A stretch of DNA of 64,000 nucleotides, taken from NCBI RefSeq assembly GCF_008727925.1, contig NZ_VTWT01000009.1, positions 62,001-126,000 on the forward strand, given 5' to 3'. The position numbers were made by a program, and so were the translations under genes. Position 1 is the stretch's first letter, and the number at the start of each line of letters is the position of its first letter. Shown piece after piece: positions 16,306 to 25,881 of the stretch. The DNA comes from Adhaeribacter soli (GTDB lineage Bacteria > Bacteroidota > Bacteroidia > Cytophagales > Hymenobacteraceae). The notes under the pieces were generated by a model, which worked only from the letters and a program-made list of their open reading frames with translations, did not search any database and was not told where the DNA came from.

Positions 16306-17973
16306 TTAAGGCTTTTTTGGTGAGGCAGCCTTTTGACCGGCTTTCTGGTTTGCTTTAGCCGCTTTTTTAGCCTGCCGTTTTTGCTGGCGCGCTTGTTTGC
16401 CAGTTGCTTTGGTGTTCGTTTTTTTAGCCGGCGCTTTGGTTACCACTTTTTTCGGCAGCCTTGGCCCCAGCACCATTTCGCGGGTCGGTTTTTCGGCAAT
16501 AAGCCATTGGTAGCCTTCCAGTCGGGTATCTTCGGGTTTAAGCTCGTGCGGCGGAATAAAGCGGGCTTCGGGCTTATCGATGAAGGAAATGCTCTGCAGT
16601 TTATTGTCGGCCAGCAGAATGATCATGTCCGAGCAAATGGCCCGGTTCATGCCCGTTACCACCGAATCGCCTTCCAGGGCATAGTAAATGCTTTCACCGT
16701 TGCCGTTCACGTTTACCCGCTTTATTTTGCTGTCCCGGAAAAATGCCGTCATGTCGCGGCCTTTTACCTGATTATAATTCCGAAGGGTATCTTCCGAAAC
16801 GGAAAAAGCATTGGTGTACATGTACATGGTGTGCAGCTGCTTGTTGCGCAAATGCAGCTCCATGCGCTCGGCCGTTAGCTGGTTCTGGTCCGACCATAAA
16901 ATGGGCCGGGTATATAAATGAATAACCGAATCTTTCTGGTTGTAAGTCAGCGAATCGCACTTGCCCTGCAGGTCGGTTTTGAAAATGCGCACATCATGGT
17001 AGGCGTAGATCAAGCTGGCCACGGCGGTATCTTTCGATTCGATGGAGATGAAAATATCGGCCGCCATAAAGAGCGTATCGTTTTCCATGATGTTCTGCAT
17101 AACCGGGCTGCCGGTAACTTCGGCGCGGCCGGTATTCTGCCAGTATTTAGCCTGCTGACCGGTAATCACCACGTTGTCCTGCTTCGAAGTCATGCTTACG
17201 TTGCCATCGGCCTGCCCGTATTTGGTGATCTGGTTGTAAAACAGCCGGTCGCCGCCAAGCAGGTAGCGTTCCGTTTCAATTTTAGCGTTGCGTTCGAAAT
17301 TCGAAACCTTGGTAATGGTATTGTAAGTGCCTTTTTCGGCGTAGATCTTCCCGTCTTTCCCGGTGATGGTAGTGGGCCCGTTGAAGTAAGCGATTTTGGT
17401 AACGGTGTGGTAAAGCAGGTCGTTGGTGGTAATCAGATAATCGGGCGAAGTAAGCACCACGTTCTGGGTGAAGTGGAACATTTTGGTGGTAGTATTGTAA
17501 TCGCCGTTCTGGCTGACAAGGTTGTTGGTACCATCTATAATGGTGCCGCCTTCGCGGTAAGTTGCCGTTTTGCGGGCCAGGTCGTAATCGAGGTTCGGGG
17601 TGGTTAAGGTCATGCGCGGGTCTTGCATTACTACGTTGCCGCGTAGCTTGGCTTTGCGGGCATCGCCGTCGTAAAAAGCGGTATTGGAAGTTGCCGTCAC
17701 CGAATCGCCCTGCGTAATGCGCACATTCCCGAAGGCTTCCATGGAATTCCGGCCGGCATACTGGTAAGCGGAATCGCAATATAAATAAGTGTCTTCCTGT
17801 TTAAAGATCACGTTTCCCAAAAGCTTCCGGATCTCCTGCCCGTTAAAAATGCCGCCTTCCAGGGCATCGGCGCGTACCAGCTCCACCTTCTGGGCCTGCG
17901 GCGTCTGTTGGGCCATGGCTGCAAAACCCATTACCAGAAACAAGAGAAAAAGCAGTACTTTCGTGATTTTCAT
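16306..17973 (-). CDS. OstA/LptA-like periplasmic protein
   Basis: This 555-residue protein has a signal peptide (to about residue 21, AMAQ). A long run of repeated beta-strand units of the OstA/LptA type follows (GNVIFKQEDTYLYCDSAYQY, GNVRITQGDSVTATSNTAFY, GNVVMQDPRMTLTTPNLDYD). Such proteins form a beta-jellyroll bridge that carries lipopolysaccharide across the periplasm. The C-terminal ~55 residues are very rich in Lys, Ala and Gln (KKTNTKATGKQARQQKR) and are probably disordered. It is much longer than enterobacterial LptA, which is normal for this phylum. It lies 67 bp upstream of bamD, so two outer-membrane biogenesis genes are adjacent. Confidence 0.85.
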   Translation of the reverse strand: MKITKVLLFLLFLVMGFAAMAQQTPQAQKVELVRADALEGGIFNGQEIRKLLGNVIFKQEDTYLYCDSAYQYAGRNSMEAFGNVRITQGDSVTATSNTAFYDGDARKAKLRGNVVMQDPRMTLTTPNLDYDLARKTATYREGGTIIDGTNNLVSQNGDYNTTTKMFHFTQNVVLTSPDYLITTNDLLYHTVTKIAYFNGPTTITGKDGKIYAEKGTYNTITKVSNFERNAKIETERYLLGGDRLFYNQITKYGQADGNVSMTSKQDNVVITGQQAKYWQNTGRAEVTGSPVMQNIMENDTLFMAADIFISIESKDTAVASLIYAYHDVRIFKTDLQGKCDSLTYNQKDSVIHLYTRPILWSDQNQLTAERMELHLRNKQLHTMYMYTNAFSVSEDTLRNYNQVKGRDMTAFFRDSKIKRVNVNGNGESIYYALEGDSVVTGMNRAICSDMIILLADNKLQSISFIDKPEARFIPPHELKPEDTRLEGYQWLIAEKPTREMVLGPRLPKKVVTKAPAKKTNTKATGKQARQQKRQAKKAAKANQKAGQKAASPKKP

Positions 17974-17992
17974 TTAAACCTTAATAAAGGAG

Positions 17993-18000
17993 CAAAATTA
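17993..18000 (-). promoter_or_regulatory. -7 box for the OstA-like gene
   Basis: On the minus strand this reads TAATTTTG, an exact TAnnTTTG match, 19 bp before the ATG. No convincing -33 element at the usual distance. Confidence 0.45.
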
Positions 18001-18172
18001 GCAAAAAAGCCGGCAAGCCGAAACGCTACTTTTCAGGCAGAAAACGGTAGCGTTTCCATCGAAATAACCGGAAATGCTATGATTTTAACCGAAAAAAGGC
18101 CAACCGGTTCTTTAACGGCTTTCTTTCCTGGAATATATGCCCCGATGAAGAAAATGTTTTAACTGAAAATTT

Positions 18173-18216
18173 AAATCCTTGTAGCGTAGGGTTTAAACCC
18201 TACGCTACAAGGATTT
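18173..18216. repeat. 44-bp perfect palindrome
   Basis: The left half (AAATCCTTGTAGCGTAGG, then GTTT) is the exact reverse complement of the right half, with no loop. It lies between the divergent OstA-like gene and tilS, 46 bp before the tilS ATG. Confidence 0.9.
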
Positions 18217-18261
18217 TGAAAAAACAGCCCATTAGCCCATTAAAAATTAGCACATTAACCA

Positions 18262-19593
18262 ATGCTCGATAAAATTTCCGCTTTTATAAAAGAAAACGAA
18301 CTGGCTGCTCCCGGCGGCAAAATAATTATAGCCGTTAGCGGCGGCCTCGATTCGGTGGTTCTTGCCGACGTGTTGCACAAACTGAAATACGAAATTGCCA
18401 TTGCCCACTGTAATTTCGGGTTGCGCGGCGAAGAATCGGAAGCCGATGAATTGTTCGTTAAAAAGCTGGCCAAGAAATACGAAGCGCCCTTTTATGCCGA
18501 ACATTTCTCCACCCAGGCATTCGCCGACGAGCATAAGCTTTCTATTCAGATGGCCGCCCGGCAATTGCGTTACGCCTGGTTCGAGAAACTGCGCCAGGAT
18601 CTTGGTTACGACTTTATAGCCACCGCCCACCACCAGAACGATACCCTGGAAACCATCCTGCTGAACCTGACGCGCGGCACCGGACTGGCCGGTCTGCACG
18701 GCATTCCACCGAAGAACGGCCACATTATCCGGCCGCTGCTTTGCATGGCGAAAGATGATCTCTATGATTACCTGGTTCAAAACCGGTTGGCCTGGCGCGA
18801 AGATGCCTCTAACGAAACCACCAAATACCAGCGCAATTTGCTGCGCCACGAAGTGGTACCGGTACTCAAGAAAATCAATCCGAATCTGGAAGAAACCATT
18901 TTTCAGACCACCGAACGCATCCGCGGCGCCGAAGCTATTTTTGAACGGTATCTTTCCGACGTAAAAAACCGGGCCCTAAAAGAAACGGACGAAGCGGCTT
19001 ATATAAACGTGCCGGAACTGGAAACAAGTATATCGTTGGCGGTAGTGCTGCACGAGCTATTAAAACCCTATCATTTTCCGTTCGAGAAGTCGAAAATTAT
19101 TGCCGAAAACCTGCACAACTCCTCCGGCACCCAATTCGATTCTCCCACGCATAACCTGGTAATTGACCGCGAGCAACTCGTAATTACGCCCAAAGACCTA
19201 CGCCATTTTGCCTCCTACGAAATCTCCGAAACCGACACCGAACTGCAAGCCGAAAACTTCATTTTAAAAATAAACCGCGTTCCTGCCGAAGGGTATAAAA
19301 TTCCGAAAGGTAAAAATGTAGCTGCCCTGGACGCCGGTTTGCTGCAATTCCCCCTCAAGCTCCGCCCATGGCAGGAAGGCGACTGGTTTGTTCCGTTGGG
19401 TATGAACGGGAAAAAGAAAATCAGTGATCTGCTGATCGACCAGAAAGTGCCGCTTAATTTAAAAGCTAAGGTGTTGGTGCTGACTTCCGGGCCAAGCATT
19501 GCCTGGCTGGTTGGGCAGCGGCTGGATAACAGGTTTAAAGTTACAGAGAAAACGGAGGAAGTGCTGGAGGTTTGGTTTGAGGGGAAAGGTTAA
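18262..19593 (+). CDS. tilS: tRNA(Ile)-lysidine synthetase
   Basis: This 443-residue enzyme converts C34 of the CAU-anticodon tRNA-Ile to lysidine so that it reads AUA. The PP-loop motif SGGLDS is at residues 26-31 (IIIAVSGGLDSVVLADVL). ATAHHQNDTLETILLNLTRG and the RPLLCMAKDDL region fit the N-type ATPase. The C-terminal TilS domain (about 365-440) shows RPWQEGDWFVPLGMNGKKK and SDLLIDQKVP. The gene is essential in most bacteria. It appears intact and full length, and is followed closely by an acyltransferase gene on the same strand. Confidence 0.95.
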   Translation: MLDKISAFIKENELAAPGGKIIIAVSGGLDSVVLADVLHKLKYEIAIAHCNFGLRGEESEADELFVKKLAKKYEAPFYAEHFSTQAFADEHKLSIQMAARQLRYAWFEKLRQDLGYDFIATAHHQNDTLETILLNLTRGTGLAGLHGIPPKNGHIIRPLLCMAKDDLYDYLVQNRLAWREDASNETTKYQRNLLRHEVVPVLKKINPNLEETIFQTTERIRGAEAIFERYLSDVKNRALKETDEAAYINVPELETSISLAVVLHELLKPYHFPFEKSKIIAENLHNSSGTQFDSPTHNLVIDREQLVITPKDLRHFASYEISETDTELQAENFILKINRVPAEGYKIPKGKNVAALDAGLLQFPLKLRPWQEGDWFVPLGMNGKKKISDLLIDQKVPLNLKAKVLVLTSGPSIAWLVGQRLDNRFKVTEKTEEVLEVWFEGKG

Positions 19594-19663
19594 AAAGCAG
19601 CACCTTTACATAAAATTGTTCCCAATTGTGATTAGCATTCATCCGGTCTATTAACCTTAAAAA

Positions 19664-20836
19664 ATGAATAAACCTTTTTTAGCACCTGTACCGAATAAAA
19701 GTATTCAAGACAATTCCAGGCCAATTTACCTGCCTGGTCTTAACGGGATCCGCGCAATTGCTGCAGTAGCGGTTGTGGTTTCCCATATTACACTTTCGCT
19801 CAATGAGTTTGGTTTAGACAGCAAGATTTTCGGTACAGATCAGGATGGAAATGCCAGAGGCTTAGACCTGGCCGGGAATGGCGTGACGATCTTCTTTACT
19901 TTAAGCGGGTTTTTAATTACCTATCTTATTTTAAAAGAAAAGGAAGTTAGTGAAGTAAAGATCAAAGAATTCTACTTACGAAGAGTGCTCCGGATCTGGC
20001 CCTTATACTACCTTTATTTCTTCGTATGCTTAATAACCATCATTCTTTATAGTATACCTATAGAGAAATCTGCAATTCCCTATTATATTTTCCTGGCAGC
20101 CAATATTCCTTTTATAATCGGAACAACGCTTCCTTTAGTTGGCCACTTCTGGTCGTTAGGCGTAGAAGAGCAGTTCTATTTATTTTTTCCGCAGATCGCC
20201 AGATTTTCCAACCGGAAATTATTGATGGCATCGATAGCCCTTCTTTTAATTTTTCTGATCCTGAAGGCGGTTTTTTGGGTAATAAGGCAAAAATCTGGGT
20301 TTGACCTGCCCCTTTTAGCTATTAGTGTAACCAGGTTCCATATAATGCTTATTGGGGTAATTGGCGCAATTCTCTATTATTATAAGCAATCTCATTTCCT
20401 TGCTGTTTCTACCCATAAACTCACGCAGGCAATATCCTGGGGGTGCATTTTTCTAATAGCAATAAACAGGTTCCACATTGCCTCGGTAATCGATTCCGAG
20501 CTTATTGCCACGATTGCGGTGTTCTTAATTATTGGGCAAATTACCCGGAAGAATAACCTGATTAACCTGGATAATAAAGTGTGCGACTTCATCGGTAAGA
20601 TCTCTTATGGTATTTATGTTATTCACCCCCTCCTGATCTTCCTTTTTGCTAAATTAATCGGCCGTTTTGAATCAGCTACTGTTCTTAATTATTTAACAGT
20701 TTACTTCTCCATTACCGCAATCACCATATTGTTATCCTATATTTCCTACGAGTTTTACGAAAAACGCTTTTTAAAATTAAAAGCAAAATATTCAGTTATC
20801 AAAAGTTCAAATTCTAGAAATGGTGCTGATCATTAA
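19664..20836 (+). CDS. Membrane acyltransferase, acyltransferase-3 family
   Basis: This 390-residue multi-pass membrane protein has the family N-terminus YLPGLNGIRAIAAVAVVVSH, with a conserved His at the end of the first membrane helix. About ten hydrophobic segments follow, with FFTLSGFLITYLILKEK and FYLRRVLRIWPLYYLYF matching the second conserved region. Such enzymes (OafA/YrhL type) add acetyl or other acyl groups to surface sugars or lipids. The target is unknown; no polysaccharide genes adjoin it. The DNA looks more AT-rich than tilS beside it, which may mean it arrived separately. Confidence 0.85.
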   Translation: MNKPFLAPVPNKSIQDNSRPIYLPGLNGIRAIAAVAVVVSHITLSLNEFGLDSKIFGTDQDGNARGLDLAGNGVTIFFTLSGFLITYLILKEKEVSEVKIKEFYLRRVLRIWPLYYLYFFVCLITIILYSIPIEKSAIPYYIFLAANIPFIIGTTLPLVGHFWSLGVEEQFYLFFPQIARFSNRKLLMASIALLLIFLILKAVFWVIRQKSGFDLPLLAISVTRFHIMLIGVIGAILYYYKQSHFLAVSTHKLTQAISWGCIFLIAINRFHIASVIDSELIATIAVFLIIGQITRKNNLINLDNKVCDFIGKISYGIYVIHPLLIFLFAKLIGRFESATVLNYLTVYFSITAITILLSYISYEFYEKRFLKLKAKYSVIKSSNSRNGADH

Positions 20837-21074
20837 TTTATTTTTGCCTATTATCGAAGACATTTCTGAAACCGCAATTATCATCAAATCACCAAAATAT
20901 GCCGCTGAATTTTAAAACCAGGGTTCTGGAAAAATATTCCCTATTTATCGCTATAATTATTGTTAAAGAAAAACCTGAACCTTGCTTCTAAGTAAAGGAG
21001 ATAATGAGTAAGGAAGTACCTGAATCGCTACCCTTTTCACTCGGAAAACGCCATTAAATCCCTGAAATCGAATC

Positions 21075-21650
21075 CTACGCCTTATTCTTCTGCTTTTCCC
21101 GCACCTGTTTTAAAGCTTCACCCCAACTTACTAACTGGTCCAGCAAGGCATTCAGCTTCTTTTCCTGGAAGGCCGCAGGTTTAAAAACGCTGTAGTGCTC
21201 GAAGTCCGTAAACAGGGAAAGTGCCACTTGTTCCCGCACATCCGCCATCTGAAGTTCGGCCATGGTGCACCGCAAGTGTTCTACCGAACGGGCGCCGCCC
21301 GCATTTCCATAAGCCACGAAACCGGCCGCTTTGTTGTTCCATTCTTTGTACAGAAAATCGAGGGCATTTTTAAGCGCTGCCGGCACGCCGTGGTTGTATT
21401 CCGGCGTAACAAACACAAAGGCATCGAAGGGCATTATTCTGGCCGACCAGTCTTTGGAGTGCTGCTTGGTATATTGCTGCATAGCCGGCGGATTGGGTTC
21501 ATCTAAAAACGGCAGGTTTACTTCCAGCAAATCTATGAGTTCGTAAGCCGCATCCGTTCTTTTAGACGCAACCTCATACACCCATTTTCCAACTGCTTCC
21601 CCATTCCGGCCCGGGCGAGTACTGCCAATAATAATGGCCACTTTTAACAT
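21075..21650 (-). CDS. NAD(P)H-dependent FMN reductase family protein
   Basis: This 191-residue flavodoxin-fold protein carries the FMN phosphate-binding motif GSTRPGRNG (residues 9-17). The segment FVFVTPEYNHGVPAALKNALDFL matches the flavin-ring loop of NADPH-dependent FMN reductases. These enzymes reduce FMN, quinones or azo compounds. The substrate is not evident. It is a single gene divergent from the SDR gene. Confidence 0.85.
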   Translation of the reverse strand: MLKVAIIIGSTRPGRNGEAVGKWVYEVASKRTDAAYELIDLLEVNLPFLDEPNPPAMQQYTKQHSKDWSARIMPFDAFVFVTPEYNHGVPAALKNALDFLYKEWNNKAAGFVAYGNAGGARSVEHLRCTMAELQMADVREQVALSLFTDFEHYSVFKPAAFQEKKLNALLDQLVSWGEALKQVREKQKNKA

Positions 21651-21963
21651 ATCTATCTGGTATATAATGCTGAAAACCCCGGTTCAGGCCGCTCTAAGTT
21701 ACGGGCGGCCCCTAAAAGAAATAGTTGCGCCACGCACTACCCGCCGTATAAGTTGCCTTAAAAATTTATTGCTCTAATAACCAAAGCCTCCGTTACTTGT
21801 TCAGAAAAGCCCGGCTAGAAGCAAACGCTTTCCACATAACCTACCTTCCTAAAGCAGGAGCTGAAACCGGTGCCGTGAAGATAACTTTTTAACCTTTCAG
21901 CTGTTCTGAGAAGCGTTATCCCGGGTCCGGGATGGTTTGTTTAACGAAATGCAGGAAGCGATT
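21651..21963. other. Intergenic region, 313 bp, divergent genes
   Basis: This lies between the divergent FMN reductase and SDR genes. I see no gene, repeat or clear promoter box in it. Confidence 0.5.
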
Positions 21964-22743
21964 ATGAAAAATCAGAAAGTAGCCGTGATTACCGGTTCAG
22001 GCCAGGGAATAGGCAAAACTTTAGCCGAACGTTTGGCCAGTGACGGATTCGCTATTGTACTTAGCGACGTGAAGCAGGAAACGTTGCAGGAAGCCGAAAA
22101 AGAATTCAAAGAAAAGGGCTTTGCCGTTACCACTTTCGTAGGCGATGTCTCGAAACTGGAAGATCAGACTTCTCTGGTAAACCACGCGGTGGATACATTT
22201 GGCCGCGTAGATGTCTTCATTAACAATGCCGGCATCGAAGGACAGGTAGCCCCGATCACCGAAATAGACCCCAAAATGGTAGATCCCGTGCTGAACATCA
22301 ATATAAAAGGCGTGTTGTTCGGGATCAATGCCGCCGCCAACCAGATGATCAAGCAGGGAACGGGCGGCAAAATTATAAACGCGTGCAGCATTGCCGGTCA
22401 GGAAGGGTTTGCCATGCTGGCGCCTTATACGGCTTCTAAATTTGCCGTAAAAGGAATCACGCATGCCGCCGCCAAAGAACTTGCCAAATTTAAGATCACG
22501 GTAAATTCTTACTGTCCGGGCATTGTGGGCACCTCGATGTGGGAACGCTTAGACGAGAAAATGATGAAATACATGGGCACCAAAAAAGGCGAAGCCCTGG
22601 CCAAATACGCCGAAAGTATTGCCCTGGGCCGGATTCAGACCACCGAAGATGTGGCTAACCTGGTTTCCTTCCTCGCTTCTCCAAATGCCGATTACATTAC
22701 CGGCCAAAACATCCTGACCGATGGCGGCATGGTGTTCAACTAA
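21964..22743 (+). CDS. SDR oxidoreductase, diacetyl/acetoin reductase-like
   Basis: This 259-residue short-chain dehydrogenase has the cofactor motif TGSGQGIG (about residues 11-18) and NNAG. The catalytic Tyr and Lys are in [30 protein letters not shown] followed by [15 protein letters not shown] closely resembles (S)-acetoin-forming diacetyl reductase / meso-2,3-butanediol dehydrogenase (BudC). It would interconvert diacetyl, acetoin and butanediol with NAD(H). No acetolactate genes are nearby, so another small ketone could be the true substrate. The start is the ATG at 21964; the upstream ATG at 21937 adds 9 residues not seen in the family. Confidence 0.8.
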   Translation: MKNQKVAVITGSGQGIGKTLAERLASDGFAIVLSDVKQETLQEAEKEFKEKGFAVTTFVGDVSKLEDQTSLVNHAVDTFGRVDVFINNAGIEGQVAPITEIDPKMVDPVLNINIKGVLFGINAAANQMIKQGTGGKIINACSIAGQEGFAMLAPYTASKFAVKGITHAAAKELAKFKITVNSYCPGIVGTSMWERLDEKMMKYMGTKKGEALAKYAESIALGRIQTTEDVANLVSFLASPNADYITGQNILTDGGMVFN

Positions 22744-22893
22744 GGAAAAAGCGTTCCGGCTCTCCTCTCTAAACCCTACCCTTTCCCCAATAAAAACTGC
22801 CTTCAATTAAAAATCCGGAAAAAACGCGGGCGGCGTTCGGTTTTTTTCTAATTTTACCCAATTGATTTTACATCACTATAAAACCTGATAATA

Positions 22894-23832
22894 ATGAAAG
22901 TAACCGTAGTTGGCGCCGGAAACGTGGGCGCAACCTGTGCCGATGTACTGGCCTACCGCGAGATCGCGAACGAAGTAGTTTTAGTAGACATCAAAGAAGG
23001 TTTCGCCGAAGGCAAAGCGCTGGATATCTGGCAGAAATCCCCGATTAACCTGTACGACACCCGTACTACCGGCGTAACGAACGATTACAGCAAAACTGCT
23101 AACTCCGATGTAGTAGTAATTACTTCCGGCCTGCCGCGCAAACCCGGCATGACCCGCGACGACCTTATTTCTACCAATGCGGGCATCGTGAAATCCGTTA
23201 CCGAAAACATCGTTAAATATTCTCCGGAAGCCATCATCATTGTGGTTTCTAACCCGCTGGACGTAATGACGTATTGCGCGCACATCACTTCCAAAATGCC
23301 GCGTACCAAAGTTATGGGTATGGCTGGTATCCTCGATACTGCCCGTTACCGCGCTTTCTTAGCCGAAGAACTGAACGTATCGCCGAAAGACATCCAGGCG
23401 GTATTAATGGGCGGCCACGGCGACACCATGGTTCCGCTTCCGCGTTACACTACCGTTGGCGGTATCCCGGTAACGGAAATGATTGCCGAAGATAAACTGA
23501 ACGCAATCGTTGAGCGCACCAAGAACGGCGGCGGCGAGCTGGTGAAACTAATGGGAACTTCTGCCTGGTACGCTCCGGGTTCGGCAGCTGCTCAGATGGT
23601 AGAAGCCATCGTACGTGACCAGAAGCGCGTATTCCCGGTTTGCATTAAACTGGAAGGCGAATACGGCATTACCGGTACTTACCTGGGCGTGCCGGTAGTA
23701 TTAGGCAAAAACGGCGTAGAGAAAGTAATCGAGCTGCAACTGAACGAAGACGAAATGGCGCTGTTAAAAGCTTCAGAAAAAGCCGTTCGCGAAGTAATGG
23801 ACGTGCTGGACAACATGCCGGTTAACGCTTAA
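22894..23832 (+). CDS. mdh: Malate dehydrogenase (NAD)
   Basis: This 312-residue enzyme of the TCA cycle oxidises malate to oxaloacetate. It is of the LDH-like MDH type common in Bacteroidota. The NAD motif VGAGNVGATCADVLA starts near residue 5. The substrate loop SGLPRKPGMTRDDL carries the first substrate-binding Arg. The Asp and His of the relay are in GILDTARYR and MGGHGDTMVPL (His near residue 174). The Arg after GLP(R)KPGM marks it as malate- rather than lactate-specific. It is a single gene with its own terminator. Confidence 0.95.
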   Translation: MKVTVVGAGNVGATCADVLAYREIANEVVLVDIKEGFAEGKALDIWQKSPINLYDTRTTGVTNDYSKTANSDVVVITSGLPRKPGMTRDDLISTNAGIVKSVTENIVKYSPEAIIIVVSNPLDVMTYCAHITSKMPRTKVMGMAGILDTARYRAFLAEELNVSPKDIQAVLMGGHGDTMVPLPRYTTVGGIPVTEMIAEDKLNAIVERTKNGGGELVKLMGTSAWYAPGSAAAQMVEAIVRDQKRVFPVCIKLEGEYGITGTYLGVPVVLGKNGVEKVIELQLNEDEMALLKASEKAVREVMDVLDNMPVNA

Positions 23833-23876
23833 TTTAGATTGTTCGAATTTTCGAGATTCGAATTTTCGATAAAAGA

Positions 23877-23908
23877 AAAGCAGCTTCGGAAACGGAGCTG
23901 CTTTTTTT
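23877..23908 (+). terminator. Terminator of mdh
   Basis: Arms AAAGCAGCT (23877-23885) and AGCTGCTTT (23896-23904) are followed by more T. Directly repeated CGAATTTTCGA words precede it at 23843-23869. Confidence 0.85.
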
Positions 23909-23951
23909 GTTGGCTGAAGTTTTAACCACATAAATTGCTAATTCAGCTACT

Positions 23952-24157
23952 TTGATCAGATAATGTGGCAACCACCCCCAAGCCCTCCTTGAAAAGGAGG
24001 GGAGCTTTTAGCTTCCTGCTTCTTTTGCCTTTTAGAACTTCAAATCGTACCATTTTACCGCCTGCTACAAGACCCAACTGATAAACTGTAGCACAAAACA
24101 GCTCCCCTCCTTTTCAAGGAGGGGTTCGGGGGTGGTTATTTCACATTATCTGATCAA
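23952..24157. mobile_element. MITE-like element, family 2, copy C
   Basis: The element is ~206 bp. Outer inverted repeats of 16 nt (TTGATCAGATAATGTG, 23952-23967 and 24142-24157) are perfect. Inside them are ~37-nt repeats starting AACCACCCCC, each containing a self-complementary CCTCCTTgaAAAGGAGG hairpin. The core (GGAGCTTTT, then TGCTTCTTTT) matches copy D at 43158-43319. No coding capacity. Confidence 0.75.
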
Positions 24158-24160
24158 GGT

Positions 24161-24181
24161 CCTCCCCTGAATTAGGGGAGG
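24161..24181. repeat. Small palindrome at dbpA 3' end
   Basis: CCTCCCC and GGGGAGG flank a 7-nt loop. It abuts the MITE-like element and lies 12 bp past the helicase stop; it could act as the helicase terminator, but no T-run follows on the minus strand. Confidence 0.5.
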
Positions 24182-24193
24182 ATTTAGGCGGGG

Positions 24194-25576
24194 TCACTTC
24201 ACCAGACTAACCTTAAACTTCTTCCCCTTAATCCTCCCCTGCCCTAATTTCTCTACCACGGCATTCGCCATTTTCTCCGGCACGGCTACATAAGTAAACC
24301 GCTCCAGCACTTCAATTTTCCCGATCTGCTCCATTTTTAAACCAGCTTCAGCAATTAAAGCCCCTACTATATCGCGCGGACTGATCTTATCTTTTTTACC
24401 GGCTGAAATGTGAATCGTGGTGAAAGCGGCGGTTTGGGTTTTGGGTTTGGAAACGGCAGCGGTGCGCTGGAATTGCGATACCGGCAGCCATTCATCGAGC
24501 TTTACCTGGGGCCATTCCCGAAGCTTCATTTCATCTTTTTCAGAAGCAAGCGTGTAAACTACCCCGTTTCTTCCGGCCCGGCCGGTGCGGCCGCTGCGGT
24601 GCAGAAACGCTTCTTCGTCGTGCGGTACTTCGTAATGGATAATGGTGGTAAGCGCGGAAATATCGAGGCCGCGGGCGGCTACGTCGGTGGCTACTAATAC
24701 CGGAATGGTGCCGTTGCGGAAAAGCATCATGGTTTTGTCGCGGGCAGGTTGCTCCATGCCGCCGTGCAGGGGTTTGGCGCCGAGCTTTTTGCTTTGCAGG
24801 AAATCTACCAGGTTATCGGCCGTTTCGCGGGTATTCACAAAAATTACGGTGCCGGCGTGGTTAATGCTGTTCAGCAGGTTTACTAAGATGGTTTCCTTTT
24901 CTTCCGGCTTTACTTTCAGGCCAATAAAACGGATCTGGTTGGGGTTGGCATTTTTGGAGGCTTCCAGCATCTTCGGTTTGTTCAGCGACCGCACGACCAG
25001 GCCTTTCACCTTATCGGGCATGGTAGCAGAAAACAAAATGCTCTGGCGTTCCTTCGGAAGTTCCTTCAGCAATTGGTCCAGCTCTTCCTGAAAACCCATT
25101 TCCAGCAGTTTATCGGCTTCGTCCAGTACCAGTTGTTTCACATGCTTCAGGCTGAGCGTTTCGCGGGTAACGTGATCGAGCAACCTACCGGGCGTACCAA
25201 CCAATATTTGCGGCGGAAAGGCCAATGACGCGCGTTCTTCCGAGAATTTATGGCCGCCGTAAAAAGCGCCGATCTTTAAATTCTGCAGTTGCTGACCGTA
25301 AAGCTTCAGTTCTTTTTGTACCTGCACGGCCAGTTCGCGGGTTGGTACAATTACCAGGGCCTGGATCTGTTGCAGGTTTAACTGAATGGCATGCAGGATC
25401 GGTAAGCCATAGGCCGCCGTTTTACCGCTGCCGGTTTCCGCTTGCCCGGCTACGTCTTTTCCTTCCAGCAACGGCGGAATGGCAGCTTCCTGAATGGCCG
25501 TTGGCGTATGGTAGCCCATTTCCTGTAAACGTTGCAGGAGCGCTGGATTTAACTGTAGATCATGAAAATTGGCCAT
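24194..25576 (-). CDS. dbpA: DbpA-like DEAD-box RNA helicase
   Basis: This 460-residue ATP-dependent RNA helicase has all core motifs: Q-motif region (TPTAIQEAAIPPLL), Walker A AETGSGKT (46-53), PTRELA, VLDEADKLL, FSAT, and HRSGRTGRAGRNG. The C-terminal ~75 residues (TTIHISAGKKDKISPRDIVG and onward, ending RIKGKKFKVSLVK) form the DbpA-type RNA-binding domain. In E. coli this domain targets hairpin 92 of 23S rRNA during large-subunit assembly. Length and domain order fit DbpA well. Confidence 0.88.
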   Translation of the reverse strand: MANFHDLQLNPALLQRLQEMGYHTPTAIQEAAIPPLLEGKDVAGQAETGSGKTAAYGLPILHAIQLNLQQIQALVIVPTRELAVQVQKELKLYGQQLQNLKIGAFYGGHKFSEERASLAFPPQILVGTPGRLLDHVTRETLSLKHVKQLVLDEADKLLEMGFQEELDQLLKELPKERQSILFSATMPDKVKGLVVRSLNKPKMLEASKNANPNQIRFIGLKVKPEEKETILVNLLNSINHAGTVIFVNTRETADNLVDFLQSKKLGAKPLHGGMEQPARDKTMMLFRNGTIPVLVATDVAARGLDISALTTIIHYEVPHDEEAFLHRSGRTGRAGRNGVVYTLASEKDEMKLREWPQVKLDEWLPVSQFQRTAAVSKPKTQTAAFTTIHISAGKKDKISPRDIVGALIAEAGLKMEQIGKIEVLERFTYVAVPEKMANAVVEKLGQGRIKGKKFKVSLVK

Positions 25577-25881
25577 CGAAAATCGTTAAAGTAAGTAAAA
25601 GACGTTGGTATCTGGATATTAGTATCTGGACTAAAACTTGAAATGCACTTTAATTCAACAAATTGCTCAATTAAACTCCCTTTCAGATTATGCGGCTACT
25701 TTAATCCTGCTACTGAATACAAAAGTAAGGATATTAATCTGGCAATTAGAAAAGCTTTCTCGGAAACCAACCATATTGCCGGAAAGGTAAAAAAGGAAAA
25801 GCAGCCCTGTTGCCGGAGCTGCTTTTATTTATTTCAGCAAATAAATGCGTTAAGTTTTTCTTTTGAGGTAAAAGCCCGGAA
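25577..25881. other. Intergenic region, 305 bp
   Basis: This lies between the 214-aa hypothetical gene and the helicase gene, both on the minus strand. It holds one terminator (25797-25826). The plus-strand open frame across it contains the hairpin and is not credible as a gene. Confidence 0.6.
25797..25826. terminator. Terminator of the 214-aa hypothetical gene
   Basis: Arms AAAAGCAGC (25797-25805) and GCTGCTTTT (25818-25826) have T-runs on both strands. Confidence 0.75.

Noticed and set aside
24161-24260. Possible CRISPR-like or repeat array around CCTCCCC words
   Set aside because: The words are a single palindrome plus coding sequence of the helicase tail; there is no regular spacing.
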